A DNA stretch of 64,000 bases. Origin: Velocimicrobium porci (GTDB lineage: Bacteria; Bacillota; Clostridia; Lachnospirales; Lachnospiraceae). Position 1 is the stretch's first letter. Each line of letters opens with the position of its first letter. This document shows positions 25,134 through 34,503 of this stretch, piece by piece. Where the stretch lies: NCBI RefSeq assembly GCF_009696045.1, contig NZ_VUMT01000003.1:124001-188000 (forward strand), read 5' to 3'. The notes under the pieces are model-generated. The model did no database searches, was not told where the DNA came from, and worked only from the letters and a program-made list of their open reading frames with translations. The position numbers and the translations under genes are program-made.

Positions 25134-26069
25134 TTACCATTGGAGTAAAATACTTCCCCATGTTAATCCTCCACCAAATCCTGAAAGGATAATAGAATCA
25201 CCCCGTTCAAGCAGGTTCTTCCGATTCATTTCATCTAGTAAAATCGGGATGCTTGCTGCTGATGTATTTCCATACCATTGAAGATTCATCGGAAATCGTT
25301 CAATTGGAACACTTAACTTTTCTGAAACAGCGTGAATAATTCGTTTGTTTGCCTGATGCAATAAAAAGTATTTTATTTGTTCTTTTTTTGTCTTTGTTTG
25401 TTGTAATAATTCTTCGATTACTTCTGGAACCTTTTTTACTGCAAATCGAAACACTTTCTGACCATTCATTGTAATAAAAGAATGATTCTTTTCTTCTTTC
25501 TTCATCGCCAAACAGTTTCCACTACTTCCATCTGTGTATAGAACCTGTTCAAACCTACCTTGACTGGAAGCTTTTGCTATAACCGCACCTGCTCCATCAC
25601 CAAATAAGATGCAAGTTCCTCTGTCATTCCAATCTACAATTCTTGACAATGTTTCAGCACCAATAATTAATACTGTACGATAAATACCAGCTCTGATATA
25701 AGAATCTGCAACTGACAGGGCAAATATAAATCCAGAACATGCCGTGTTCATATCAATTGCAATTGCATTCACTGCCTTCAAGCATGCTTGCACAGAAGAG
25801 GCCACATTAGGAAGTGCAAAATCCGATGACATCGTGGCAACCAAAATTAAATCAATTTCTTCCAGAGAAATTCCTGCTTGCTCTATTGCCTGCCTTCCAG
25901 CCTTTGTTGCAAGCTCTATAACCGATTCCTGTTCCACAACTCTTCTTTCCTTTATCCCAGTCCGGCTTACAATCCACTCATCATTCGTATCTACTATTTT
26001 TGACAAGTCTTCATTCGTAACCCTTTTAGACGGAAGATAACTTCCTGTGCCAATAATTTTTGTTATCAT
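25134..26069 (-). CDS. fabH: Beta-ketoacyl-ACP synthase III
   Basis: Starts chain synthesis from an acyl-CoA primer and malonyl-ACP. About 311 residues, beginning MITKIIGTGSYLPSKRVTN; the start at 26069 follows GGTGA, while the in-frame ATG at 26081 has no ribosome site. The triad is visible: D-M-N-T-A-C-S-G-F (Cys), L-H-Q-A-N-K-R-I (His) and G-N-T-S-A-A-S-I-P (Asn). It is the first gene of the eleven-gene fatty-acid operon, right after a promoter with a FabT-type operator. Confidence 0.96.
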   Translation of the reverse strand: MITKIIGTGSYLPSKRVTNEDLSKIVDTNDEWIVSRTGIKERRVVEQESVIELATKAGRQAIEQAGISLEEIDLILVATMSSDFALPNVASSVQACLKAVNAIAIDMNTACSGFIFALSVADSYIRAGIYRTVLIIGAETLSRIVDWNDRGTCILFGDGAGAVIAKASSQGRFEQVLYTDGSSGNCLAMKKEEKNHSFITMNGQKVFRFAVKKVPEVIEELLQQTKTKKEQIKYFLLHQANKRIIHAVSEKLSVPIERFPMNLQWYGNTSAASIPILLDEMNRKNLLERGDSIILSGFGGGLTWGSILLQW

Positions 26070-26111
26070 TTTGTTCACCATATTTTTTATTTTATTTTGG
26101 TTTTAAAATAT

Positions 26112-26152
26112 TTTGATATTCAAACTATATGGCAATCAAAACATTTTGTCAA
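26112..26152 (-). promoter_or_regulatory. fab operon promoter with FabT-type operator
   Basis: On the minus strand TTGACA (26152-26147), a 17-nt spacer and TATAGT (26129-26124) form the promoter. Directly after the -10 box lies the palindrome TTTGA-ATA-TCAAA (26124-26112), the form bound by MarR-type FabT in streptococci and relatives. A half site TTTTGAT lies in the spacer. Operator position over the start site suits repression. No fabT-like gene is in the window. Confidence 0.75.
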
Positions 26153-26283
26153 GTATTTTTTTATTTTTGATTTATTATTGGTATTGCATCTTCTATCTTC
26201 CTACTGGTTTTACCACTTCTGACAGATAAAATAGAATTCGATTTCTCAACTGCTTTTCTTACTACTAATCTTTTTTTACGCAC

Positions 26284-26329
26284 GAAAAAAGCCCCAACCC
26301 AGTAGCTCTCTGTCTACCAAACTAGGACT
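26284..26329 (-). terminator. G-U-rich terminator after tRNA-Lys
   Basis: In minus-strand RNA, positions 26329-26314 pair with 26305-26290 over 16 bp, many of them G-U, around an 8-nt loop, then a T run. The complementary strand could not form this stem, so it acts only in the tRNA direction. Confidence 0.7.
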
Positions 26330-26335
26330 TCCCAA

Positions 26336-26408
26336 TGCGCCTTCAGGGGCTCGAACCCTGGACACCCTGATTAAGAGTCAGGTGCTCTTCCAACTGAGCT
26401 AAAGGCGC
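26336..26408 (-). tRNA. tRNA-Lys (anticodon CTT)
   Basis: 73-nt cloverleaf on the minus strand: acceptor GCGCCTT pairs with AAGGCGC, D arm AGCTCAGTTGGAAGAGC, anticodon loop CTCTTAA giving CTT, T arm GGTTCGAGCCC. Discriminator A; the CCA end is not encoded. Confidence 0.97.
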
Positions 26409-26494
26409 ATGCATTTGTTGAACGCAATAGTTATTATATACGATACTTCAACAAAATGCAAGAGTTTTTTTCACAAAATTTAAAGTTTTTAATG

Positions 26495-26812
26495 CTATTT
26501 TAATTTTTCTATCTTTTCTCTTAATTCATCTTCCGAAACAGCTCCAATAATTTTATCTGCTGCCTCCCCGTTTTTAAAGAAAATAATCGTTGGAATTGAC
26601 ATAACTCTATATTGACGGCTAATCCCACTTTCCTCATCTACATTTAATTTTCCAATAACAACCTCCCCTTCATATTCATTCGCAAGCTTTTCCACGATAG
26701 GTGCCATCATCTGGCAAGGTCCACACCAGTCAGCATAAAAATCAACAACTGCCAACTTATTGCTTTCTAAAACTTCTGATTGAAAATTGTCACCTGTTAC
26801 TCTTAGTTCCAT
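26495..26812 (-). CDS. trxA: Thioredoxin
   Basis: A 105-residue disulfide reductase with the active site W-C-G-P-C (about residues 29-33), preceded by V-D-F-Y-A-D, and the cis-proline loop S-I-P-T-I-I-F-F. GGAGAG precedes the ATG. The 45-residue ORF at 26844-26981 lies 31 nt upstream on the same strand and may share its transcript. Confidence 0.95.
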   Translation of the reverse strand: MELRVTGDNFQSEVLESNKLAVVDFYADWCGPCQMMAPIVEKLANEYEGEVVIGKLNVDEESGISRQYRVMSIPTIIFFKNGEAADKIIGAVSEDELREKIEKLK

Positions 26813-26843
26813 AGTATCTCTCCTTTTTTATCAATTATATTAT

Positions 26844-26981
26844 TTATTTAACGCTTTTTTTGCCGCTGTTTATAATAGACGATACCTCATCCCATGATTT
26901 TTTCACCTGAAGTGCCTTTTTATTTAAATCCGTATTTCCAGCTAATTTTCTTGCTATTTTTGATTTCACTGATTTTCCCAT
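26844..26981 (-). CDS. Small basic protein, 45 residues, unknown
   Basis: An uncharacterised short frame (MGKSVKSKIARKLAGNTDLN...) rich in Lys and Ser. The ATG at 26981 is preceded by GAGGAA at a 5-nt spacing, a good ribosome site, and the frame fits between trmB and trxA on the same strand. No family is recognised. Coding status rests on the ribosome site, position and the regular amphipathic look of the sequence (K-A-L-Q-V-K-K-S-W-D-E-V-S-S-I-I). Confidence 0.5.
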   Translation of the reverse strand: MGKSVKSKIARKLAGNTDLNKKALQVKKSWDEVSSIINSGKKSVK

Positions 26982-27071
26982 ATACGTTCCTCACATATGC
27001 GAGCTTATTAACTAGTATATGCAAAACTACAAATTCTATTGATCTCTCAATTTATTTTATAACGGCAATTC

Positions 27072-27716
27072 TTAACCTCTTTTTCTTCTAATAACCATAC
27101 GATTAATCGGTTTTCCTTCTTTTGAAAATTTCTCTTCATATTCTGTCATCACATTTCCCTCTGCATATTCACTATGATGAAGATCATATGTGACATTTTC
27201 CAGATTCCAGCCTGCCAGCTCTACCTGCTCCAGAGAAAAATCAAACAATTCTCTATTATCCGTCTTAAAAATAATTAATCCGTCCTGATCCAAACATTTA
27301 TTATAGCGTTCTAAAAACTGTACAGAAGTCAAACGTCTTTTCGCATGTCGTTCCTTTGGCCATGGATCGGAAAAATTCAAATAAATCCGTGCAACCTCTT
27401 CCTCTTCAAATACTTCATTTAAATCTTCTGCATCCATTCTTATAAAATAAAGATTATCTTGTTCTAATTCTGGTCGTTTTTCCAATGCCCGGACTAATAC
27501 ACTGGAATATTTTTCAATTCCGATATAATTAATATTCGGATTTTTTTTAGCAAGCTCCATAATAAATTTTCCTTTTCCCATACCTATCTCAATGTGAATT
27601 GGATTATCATTGCCAAACACGTCTTTCCATATCCCTTTTTTCTCATTTGGCAGTTTTATAGTATAATCATCACCTTCTATCTTTTCTTTTGCACCTTTTA
27701 CATTTCTTAATCTCAT
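27072..27716 (-). CDS. trmB: tRNA (guanine-N7-)-methyltransferase
   Basis: Methylates G46 in tRNA variable loops using S-adenosylmethionine. The 214-residue form starting MRLRNVKGAKEKIE is preferred because AAGGG precedes it; an in-frame ATG at 27761 would add 15 atypical residues. Family marks are the SAM loop E-I-G-M-G-K-G-K-F, N-Y-I-G-I-E, R-M-D-A-E-D-L, and N-F-S-D-P-W-P-K-E-R-H-A-K-R-R-L. Confidence 0.94.
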   Translation of the reverse strand: MRLRNVKGAKEKIEGDDYTIKLPNEKKGIWKDVFGNDNPIHIEIGMGKGKFIMELAKKNPNINYIGIEKYSSVLVRALEKRPELEQDNLYFIRMDAEDLNEVFEEEEVARIYLNFSDPWPKERHAKRRLTSVQFLERYNKCLDQDGLIIFKTDNRELFDFSLEQVELAGWNLENVTYDLHHSEYAEGNVMTEYEEKFSKEGKPINRMVIRRKRG

Positions 27717-27939
27717 TGTTATACCCTTATCTATCACAACAGTTGTGATTCCGCCCAACATTCAAGTTAAAAAAAGAGCGATTTTATTTTCCTTTCCTTA
27801 TAAATTTCTCTCAACTTTTATTTTTCTTCTTAATTTGTTAACAAAGTCTAAATCCATTTTACTATATTTTATTAAAAAATGCCATCCTTAGATGAAATCT
27901 TATACGATACCCACTGATACTGAATCTATTCTTAAAATT

Positions 27940-27968
27940 TTGTTAAAAATATAAACATTTCATATTAT
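27940..27968 (+). promoter_or_regulatory. Candidate promoter of the V/A-type ATPase operon
   Basis: TTGTTA (27940-27945), 17-nt spacer, TATTAT (27963-27968), 85 nt before the first ATG. No other good match lies in this interval. Confidence 0.5.
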
Positions 27969-28052
27969 TTTACTACCCTTTTTATTTAAAATGGTGTATT
28001 ATGTTTACAAACATAATTACCATCAAATCATAGACAGGGGTGAACGCCATAT

Positions 28053-28364
28053 ATGGAAAAAGTATTAAATCTCTTAGATGAGATTGAAAAAAAAGCCAAC
28101 GCTATTCTTGCTCATACTTCCGTAGAAAAAACTGCTCTTCATGACAAGCTTACGAAAGATATGGAAAAATTAGATAAAGAAATGGAGGCAAAAACCAACC
28201 GGCAGTTAGATGAATTAAGGAAAAAAATGGACTTAGAAATTACAAATGAGAAACAGCACTTAATTGAGTCATGTAATAAACAACTGGAGGAACTAGAGGT
28301 AAACTATCACAAAAACCATGATAAATTAGTTGACGAGGTCTTTAACAAAGTAATAGGAGAGTGA
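28053..28364 (+). CDS. V/A-type ATPase peripheral stalk subunit (G/H-like)
   Basis: A 103-residue, almost wholly helical coiled-coil protein with heavy Lys/Glu content. By position as the first gene of the ATPase operon and by look it is the G/H-type partner of subunit E in the peripheral stalk. GGGGTGA lies about 9 nt before the ATG. The next gene follows after 7 nt. Confidence 0.75.
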   Translation: MEKVLNLLDEIEKKANAILAHTSVEKTALHDKLTKDMEKLDKEMEAKTNRQLDELRKKMDLEITNEKQHLIESCNKQLEELEVNYHKNHDKLVDEVFNKVIGE

Positions 28365-28371
28365 AGCGTAT

Positions 28372-29412
28372 ATGATAAACAACCTGTTAGCCTATAGTGG
28401 CATTGTAACCAAAACAAAAGCAATGGGCAAATGGTTAATAACTCCGGAAGACTACGAAAAAATCTCTAATCTGCCAACGGTTGCTGATTTTATTATATTT
28501 CTAAAAAATCAGCCAGGCTATAAAGACCTATTTGCAAACTGTGATGAGCATGCTCTGCATCGAAACCAGATTGAGCATATATTGACAAATGCACTTTATA
28601 TGGATTACTCAAAGTTGTTTCGATTTGCAAATGATAACCAGCGGAATATATTATCATTTTTATTTTTCCGCTACGAAATTAACATTTTAAAATCCTGCTT
28701 ACAACAAGTATTTGATTCCAATTCTACATATGATTTAGCCGCATTTGAAACTTTTTTTGCAAAACATTCTGACCTTAATCTCAAACAATTGTCAGAAGCA
28801 AAATCACTTGATGAATTTATTCTTACTTTAAAGGGAACCGAATACTATGCCTTGTTTCAAAAAATATCACAGATAGAAACTATTTCTACTCTTTATGACT
28901 ATGAAACGCAGTTGGATATCTATTATTACAAAAAAGTATGGAAATTATGTAAGAATCACTTAAAAGGGAACGAACAAAAAGCATTGCGAGATACACTTGG
29001 AAAACAAATTGACCTGCTCAATATACTGTGGATTTATCGTTCCAAAAAATATTATAACGTGGAATCTTCAAAGATTTATTCTTCGATTATACCAATCCGT
29101 TATAAACTGACCAATCAAGACTTAATGCGTATGGTAGAAGCTACATCCGTTGAAGAATTTTTACTTGTTTTAAAAGCTTCTCCGTATATTCCAAAAGGAA
29201 TTGACTTAAATCAGAATTCCGTTGAATCAATATATCGTCAGGTTCTGAATAAAGCATATAATGATAACAGACATCGGAATCCTACCTCTATGAGTACATT
29301 ATTTTATTACTTACATTTAAAAGAACAGGAGATTGATCATTTGACAACTGCCTTAGAATGTATTCGCTATAGTCTTAATCCTTCGGAAACGCTAAAGTAC
29401 ATTTTAGAGTAA
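28372..29412 (+). CDS. ntpC: V/A-type ATPase subunit C
   Basis: A 346-residue soluble subunit that links the rotor shaft to the membrane c-ring in V/A-type ATPases. The N-terminal LLAYSGIVTKTKAM and repeated acidic/aromatic helices fit vacuolar ATPase subunit C/AC39 of bacteria. It lies 7 nt after the first gene and 13 nt before ntpI. Confidence 0.88.
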   Translation: MINNLLAYSGIVTKTKAMGKWLITPEDYEKISNLPTVADFIIFLKNQPGYKDLFANCDEHALHRNQIEHILTNALYMDYSKLFRFANDNQRNILSFLFFRYEINILKSCLQQVFDSNSTYDLAAFETFFAKHSDLNLKQLSEAKSLDEFILTLKGTEYYALFQKISQIETISTLYDYETQLDIYYYKKVWKLCKNHLKGNEQKALRDTLGKQIDLLNILWIYRSKKYYNVESSKIYSSIIPIRYKLTNQDLMRMVEATSVEEFLLVLKASPYIPKGIDLNQNSVESIYRQVLNKAYNDNRHRNPTSMSTLFYYLHLKEQEIDHLTTALECIRYSLNPSETLKYILE

Positions 29413-29425
29413 TGGGGGTGTAACA

Positions 29426-31339
29426 TTGATTGAGAAAATGAAATACCTTAATATAACCGGTCCAAGAAAAGATATTGACCGTGTTGTAAATACTTATCTA
29501 AGTAAATATGAGATTCATCTTGAAAATGCAATGGCAGAATTAAGTGCCGTACACGATGTCATTCCCTTTCAAGAAGCGAATCCCTATAAAGAAATCTTAT
29601 CAAAAGGAGAAGTTTTACTAAATCAGATAAAAAAGGATACCATTCCAAGTGGTCGTACTATGACCCCTATGGAAGCTTCAGAAATTATTTCAGAAGCTTA
29701 CAGTATTTTAGAATCGGCAAATAAAAAAATGGAAAAGGTAGTAGAAAAAAAGAAACACTTAACTGATTTGATTAGTCAATTAGAACCTTTCCGTATGCTT
29801 GACTATGACCTTTCTAAAATACAACACTTTACTTTTATAAAATTCCGGTTTGGTAAAATATCTCACGAGTACTATAATAAATTTACTCGTTATGTCTACG
29901 ACAATTTAAACACTGTTTTCTATGAATGTGGTCGAAATGCTGATTATATCTGGGGAGTCTACTTTGTTCCGGCTACTTCCGTCAATCAGGTTGACGCTGT
30001 ATTCTCTTCTCTGCATTTTGAACGAATTAATCTGGCAGATGAATACAACGGTACACCAGAAGAAGCGTTTCAGACAATCTTAACCAAACTAAAGAAAGTC
30101 CGCTCAAAACATAAAAAATTAAAAACTCAATTAAAAGAACAGCTTGCACTAAAAAGTGGAGATATTCTTACTGCTTACGAAACATTGTCAAAGCTTTCGG
30201 CAAACTTTGATATTCGAAAGATGGCTGTTCTAACAAGCGAATCCAACACACAGCAGGTTTTTTATATTCTTTGCGGATGGATGGGTTCTTCCGATGCAAA
30301 AGCCTTTTTAAAGGAAATTGAAAATGATCCGAATATTTATTGTATTGCACAAAACGGAAAAGAAAATTTGGATGGTACAATTAAACCACCAACAAAACTA
30401 AAAAATCCGAAGTTTTTTAAACCATTTGAAATGTTTGTCAAAATGTATGGTTTGCCTGCCTATAACGAAATGGATCCTACGATTTTTATTGCCCTTACTT
30501 ATACTCTGATGTTTGGAATTATGTTCGGAGATGTTGGACAGGGACTTTGCCTTGTAATCGGTGGCTTTTTATTATACCGGACGAAAAAAATGAATCTCGC
30601 AGCGATTGTATCCGTTGCCGGATGTTTTTCAACTGTATTCGGCTTTTTATATGGCAGTATCTTTGGACTGGAAGATATTTTACCTGCCCTTTGGAGAAGA
30701 CCGATGGATAACATCATGTCAACTTTAATTACAGCCGTTATATTTGGCGTCATATTAATTATTATTGCGATGCTAATTAATATCGCCAACTCCATCCGTG
30801 CAAAAGATTTAGAACGTGGGTTATTTGATGCAAGCGGTGTTGCCGGTCTTATTGTTTATGGAAGTGCTGCCTCTTGTGTTGGTCTTGCAGCTACAGGTCA
30901 TACACTTCCTGCCGGAATTATTCTTGGAATCTTAATAGGAATTCCTCTACTTGCAATCTTTTTGAAAGAACCGCTTACGAATTTCTTATTAAAGAAGCGC
31001 CATATCTTTCCATCGGGAAGTAAAGCAATGTTCTTTGTTGAAGCCTTTGTCGAACTCTTTGATGTTGTATTAAGTTATGCAACCAATACAATTTCATTCG
31101 TCCGTGTTGGTGCTTTTGCTCTAAGCCATGCAGGTATGATGGGCGTTGTTTTAACATTGGCACACTATGAAAGTGGACATCCAAACATAGCTGTCATTAT
31201 CCTTGGTAATATTTTAGTTACCGGATTAGAAGGTCTTGTCGTTGGCATTCAGGTACTAAGACTTGAATATTATGAAATGTTTAGTCGTTTTTATAAAGGT
31301 ACCGGAAGAGAATTTAAACCATTTAAATCACAAAATTAA
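29426..31339 (+). CDS. ntpI: V/A-type ATPase subunit I (a-type, membrane stator)
   Basis: A 637-residue stator that forms the ion half-channels. The N-terminal ~345 residues are cytoplasmic with coiled coils; the C-terminal part has about seven or eight membrane segments, with the family signature M-F-G-D-V-G-Q-G (about 369-376) and the helix I-S-F-V-R-V-G-A-F-A-L-S-H-A-G-M holding the essential Arg. The start is a TTG at 29426, placed 5 nt after GGGGGTG; an ATG four codons later is possible. Confidence 0.93.
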   Translation: MIEKMKYLNITGPRKDIDRVVNTYLSKYEIHLENAMAELSAVHDVIPFQEANPYKEILSKGEVLLNQIKKDTIPSGRTMTPMEASEIISEAYSILESANKKMEKVVEKKKHLTDLISQLEPFRMLDYDLSKIQHFTFIKFRFGKISHEYYNKFTRYVYDNLNTVFYECGRNADYIWGVYFVPATSVNQVDAVFSSLHFERINLADEYNGTPEEAFQTILTKLKKVRSKHKKLKTQLKEQLALKSGDILTAYETLSKLSANFDIRKMAVLTSESNTQQVFYILCGWMGSSDAKAFLKEIENDPNIYCIAQNGKENLDGTIKPPTKLKNPKFFKPFEMFVKMYGLPAYNEMDPTIFIALTYTLMFGIMFGDVGQGLCLVIGGFLLYRTKKMNLAAIVSVAGCFSTVFGFLYGSIFGLEDILPALWRRPMDNIMSTLITAVIFGVILIIIAMLINIANSIRAKDLERGLFDASGVAGLIVYGSAASCVGLAATGHTLPAGIILGILIGIPLLAIFLKEPLTNFLLKKRHIFPSGSKAMFFVEAFVELFDVVLSYATNTISFVRVGAFALSHAGMMGVVLTLAHYESGHPNIAVIILGNILVTGLEGLVVGIQVLRLEYYEMFSRFYKGTGREFKPFKSQN

Positions 31340-31354
31340 CAGGAGGATATTGTT

Positions 31355-31774
31355 ATGAATATAAAATCAATTATTTTAGTCGCTTTAATTGCAAGTATTG
31401 TAATCCCATTTGGGGTATTTTTATTAGGTGAAAAGAGAAAAGGAAGTTTCAAGGCAGCCTTAGGTTTTAACGGATTATTTTTCTTTGGAACTTTAATTAT
31501 TGCAGATATATTATTGTTTAGCGGAAAAGTTTCTGCTTCAGAAGCCGAAACTGCTGTTGCAAGTGCTACAGACGGCTGGAAATATATTGCTGCTGCCCTC
31601 TCTACCGGTATGTCCTGTATTGGTGCCGGTATCGCTGTTGCAAGTGCAGCAAGTGCAGCTTTAGGAGCATTAAGTGAAGATTCCTCTATCATGGGTAAAG
31701 CACTTATCTTCGTAGCCTTAGCAGAATCAATCGCTTTATATGGTCTTCTTATTTCTTTCTCCATTCTTGGATAA
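31355..31774 (+). CDS. ntpK: V/A-type ATPase subunit K (c-ring)
   Basis: A 139-residue rotor-ring proteolipid with four predicted membrane helices (about 5-24, 36-56, 75-103, 114-137). The ion-carrying Glu124 lies in A-L-A-E-S-I-A-L-Y-G of the last helix. The third helix has G-A-G-I-A-V-A-S, where sodium-type rings usually have Gln; a hydrophobic residue there points to proton rather than sodium coupling (inference). AGGAGG precedes the ATG. Confidence 0.93.
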   Translation: MNIKSIILVALIASIVIPFGVFLLGEKRKGSFKAALGFNGLFFFGTLIIADILLFSGKVSASEAETAVASATDGWKYIAAALSTGMSCIGAGIAVASAASAALGALSEDSSIMGKALIFVALAESIALYGLLISFSILG

Positions 31775-31809
31775 TAGGAATACATCACATGAAAGGACCG
31801 TGAATTACT

Positions 31810-32118
31810 ATGAAAATGTTTCTTATTAGTGATAATGTTGATACTTATACCGGTATGCGTCTTGCGGGTGTAGATGGTGTCGTCATACATTCCAAAATAC
31901 ACCTGAAAGAGCAACTGGAACAGACATTTTCCAATAAAGAAATCGGTGTTTTACTTATAACCGAAAAACTTAGCCAGGAATTTCCGGATATTATTAATGA
32001 TATAAAGTTAAACCACCGCCTTCCTCTTATTGTGGAAATTCCCGATCGTCATGGTACAGGTCGTGATCCAAACTTCATTATGAATTATGTCAATGAAGCA
32101 ATCGGGCTAAAACTATAA
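31810..32118 (+). CDS. V/A-type ATPase subunit F (central stalk)
   Basis: A 102-residue Rossmann-like protein beginning MKMFLISDNVDTYTGMRLAGVDG, with G-V-L-L-I-T-E-K-L and P-L-I-V-E-I-P-D in the order typical of the F subunit (called NtpG in Enterococcus). It binds subunit D in the rotor shaft. It lies between ntpK (35 nt) and the E subunit gene (12 nt). Confidence 0.9.
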   Translation: MKMFLISDNVDTYTGMRLAGVDGVVIHSKIHLKEQLEQTFSNKEIGVLLITEKLSQEFPDIINDIKLNHRLPLIVEIPDRHGTGRDPNFIMNYVNEAIGLKL

Positions 32119-32130
32119 GGAGGATACATT

Positions 32131-32697
32131 ATGACTTTAGATGAAAAATTAGATCTTTTTTATAATTCAGCAATTGAAGACGCAACCAAACAAAGCGTAG
32201 AAATGATAGAAGAATATAAAAAATCACTGGAGTCGGTATATGAAGAACATAAACGTGAAGCAAACCAAAAAGCCGAACTGACACTAAGTACCGAAACCCA
32301 AAAATTAATTCAGAAAAAAAACAAGACTCTTTCTATTGAAAATCTTGACTTTAAACGCCGGCTAAATGAAAAAATGACCGAATTAAAAAAAATATTATTT
32401 ACCGACGTACAAAAAAAATTAGAACATTTCATGAATACACCGGAATATGAAAACCTTCTTGTAAAGCAAATTGTATATGCACTTCAATTTTCAAAAGGCA
32501 ATGAAATTCAGATTTATATCAATCCAACCGATGCTGACAAGAAGACTTCTTTAGAAGAAAAAACCGGTGCCACCTTAACTGTCAGCAAAATTGATTTTAT
32601 CGGTGGAACCCGTGCTGTCATTCATGAAAAAAATATCCTGATTGACCGTTCTTTTTTAACTAAGATGGAAGAAGAAAAGGATATATTCTCACTATAA
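32131..32697 (+). CDS. ntpE: V/A-type ATPase subunit E (peripheral stalk)
   Basis: A 188-residue stalk protein: a long helical N-terminal half (about 1-110) and a small alpha/beta C-terminal domain with G-G-T-R-A-V-I-H-E-K-N-I-L-I-D-R-S-F, the family end that binds the A3B3 head. AAGGAGG precedes the ATG. It would pair with the coiled-coil subunit at 28053. Confidence 0.88.
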   Translation: MTLDEKLDLFYNSAIEDATKQSVEMIEEYKKSLESVYEEHKREANQKAELTLSTETQKLIQKKNKTLSIENLDFKRRLNEKMTELKKILFTDVQKKLEHFMNTPEYENLLVKQIVYALQFSKGNEIQIYINPTDADKKTSLEEKTGATLTVSKIDFIGGTRAVIHEKNILIDRSFLTKMEEEKDIFSL

Positions 32698-32711
32698 AGG
32701 AGGTTTGTCCC

Positions 32712-34478
32712 GTGGAAATAATGGGTAAAATCTATGGTATCAATGGACCGGTTATCTACTTAAAAGGAAACTTGGGCTTTAAAATGGCTGAAATGGTATA
32801 TGTCGGCAAAGACAAGTTAGTAGGTGAGGTAATTGGTCTTACAAAAGATAAGACAACCATACAGGTGTACGAAGAAACCACTGGGCTGAAACCGGGAGAA
32901 GAGGTTTACTCCACCGGTTCCTCTCTCTCCGTTGTTTTAGCGCCAGGGATATTAAGTAATATTTTTGATGGTATTGAAAGACCATTAAAAGAAATATCAA
33001 AACAATCGGGTGCATTTATTCCAAGGGGAGTAAATGTTGACTGCTTAGATACAGAAAAAAAATGGAATACTCATATTACAATAAAAGAAGGTGAGCGTGT
33101 ATTTGGCGGTACAATAATTGCCGAAGTACCGGAAACAACTGCCATTACACACAAATCAATGGTACCTCCGAATACAGAAGGAATTGTAATTAAGACAGTA
33201 GCCGATGGCGAATATTCTATTTTTGAACCAATCGTCACAATCGAATGTGCAGATGGAGAGCGAAAAGAACTAACACTTGCCCAAAAATGGCCAATTCGAG
33301 TTCCACGCCCTACTGCCAAACGGCAACCGATTGACCGCCCATTACTAACCGGTCAAAGAATTTTAGATTCTTTATTTCCAATCGCAAAGGGTGGCACTGC
33401 TGCCATTCCCGGAGGTTTCGGAACAGGGAAAACAATGACGCAACATCAGCTTGCTAAATGGTCTGATGCAGATATTATTATTTACATAGGTTGTGGCGAG
33501 CGTGGAAATGAAATGACTAATGTATTAGAGGAATTTTCCCAGTTAATTGACCCTCGTTCAGGTAATCTTTTACTTGCCCGGACTGCATTAATTGCTAACA
33601 CTTCCAATATGCCGGTAGCTGCCAGAGAAGCAAGTATCTATACAGGTATTACACTCGCTGAATATTATAGAGATATGGGGTATCACGTAGCAATTATGGC
33701 TGATTCTACCTCCAGATGGGCAGAGGCTCTTCGTGAACTTTCAGGACGTTTGGAAGAAATGCCGGCGGAAGAAGGGTTCCCTGCTTATTTGGCTTCTCGT
33801 TTATCCGCATTTTATGAACGTGCCGGTTTTATGCAAAATTTAAACGGAAGCGAAGGAAGTGTAACTATTATAGGTGCCGTTTCTCCACAAGGTGGTGACT
33901 TTTCCGAACCGGTAACACAAAATACAAAACGTTTTGTCCGTTGCTTCTTCGCACTAGATAAGTCACTTGCCTATGCCCGCCACTTTCCCGCAATTCATTG
34001 GCTTACAAGCTACAGTGAATATGTTCCTGACTTAGCTCCCTGGTATACCGACCATGTAGCACCCGATTTTATCAACTGTCGAAACCAGATTTTAAGTCTT
34101 TTAAGTCAGGAAAACAGTTTGAATGAAATTGTAAAATTAATTGGTAGTGACGTATTGCCGGATGACCAAAAATTAGTTTTAGAGATCGCAAGAATCATCC
34201 GTCTTGGCTTCCTACAACAAAACGCATTTCATAAAGAAGACACTTATGTTCCAATGGATAAGCAATACAAAATGATGGACGTTATCCTTTATCTTTATGA
34301 TAAATGCAAGAAACTTGTAGCGATGAATATGCCGATGTCGTTAATTCGAGAGGATCATATTTTTGAAAAACTGGTTTCAATCAAATACGACGTTGCCAAT
34401 AAAGATTTATATAAATTCGATGAATACAAAACAATGATAGACGAATTTTATAACCGCCTAATCGAAACAAATGCCTAA
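32712..34478 (+). CDS. ntpA: V/A-type ATPase catalytic subunit A
   Basis: The 588-residue catalytic subunit. The P-loop G-G-F-G-T-G-K-T, the E-R-G-N-E-M-T segment, [13 protein letters not shown] and the family-specific bulge domain (about 115-190) are all present. A GTG at 32712, 8 nt after AGGAGG, is the likely start; an ATG three codons later also fits. The end overlaps the upstream part of the ntpB leader but not its chosen start. Confidence 0.97.
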   Translation: MEIMGKIYGINGPVIYLKGNLGFKMAEMVYVGKDKLVGEVIGLTKDKTTIQVYEETTGLKPGEEVYSTGSSLSVVLAPGILSNIFDGIERPLKEISKQSGAFIPRGVNVDCLDTEKKWNTHITIKEGERVFGGTIIAEVPETTAITHKSMVPPNTEGIVIKTVADGEYSIFEPIVTIECADGERKELTLAQKWPIRVPRPTAKRQPIDRPLLTGQRILDSLFPIAKGGTAAIPGGFGTGKTMTQHQLAKWSDADIIIYIGCGERGNEMTNVLEEFSQLIDPRSGNLLLARTALIANTSNMPVAAREASIYTGITLAEYYRDMGYHVAIMADSTSRWAEALRELSGRLEEMPAEEGFPAYLASRLSAFYERAGFMQNLNGSEGSVTIIGAVSPQGGDFSEPVTQNTKRFVRCFFALDKSLAYARHFPAIHWLTSYSEYVPDLAPWYTDHVAPDFINCRNQILSLLSQENSLNEIVKLIGSDVLPDDQKLVLEIARIIRLGFLQQNAFHKEDTYVPMDKQYKMMDVILYLYDKCKKLVAMNMPMSLIREDHIFEKLVSIKYDVANKDLYKFDEYKTMIDEFYNRLIETNA

Positions 34479-34503
34479 CTCATTTTCAGAAAGGAGCAAT
34501 AAC

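Noticed and set aside
31336-31914. 192-codon frame opposite ntpK
   Set aside because: It is the antisense of a clear c-subunit gene; its length follows from codon bias of ntpK and it has no ribosome site.
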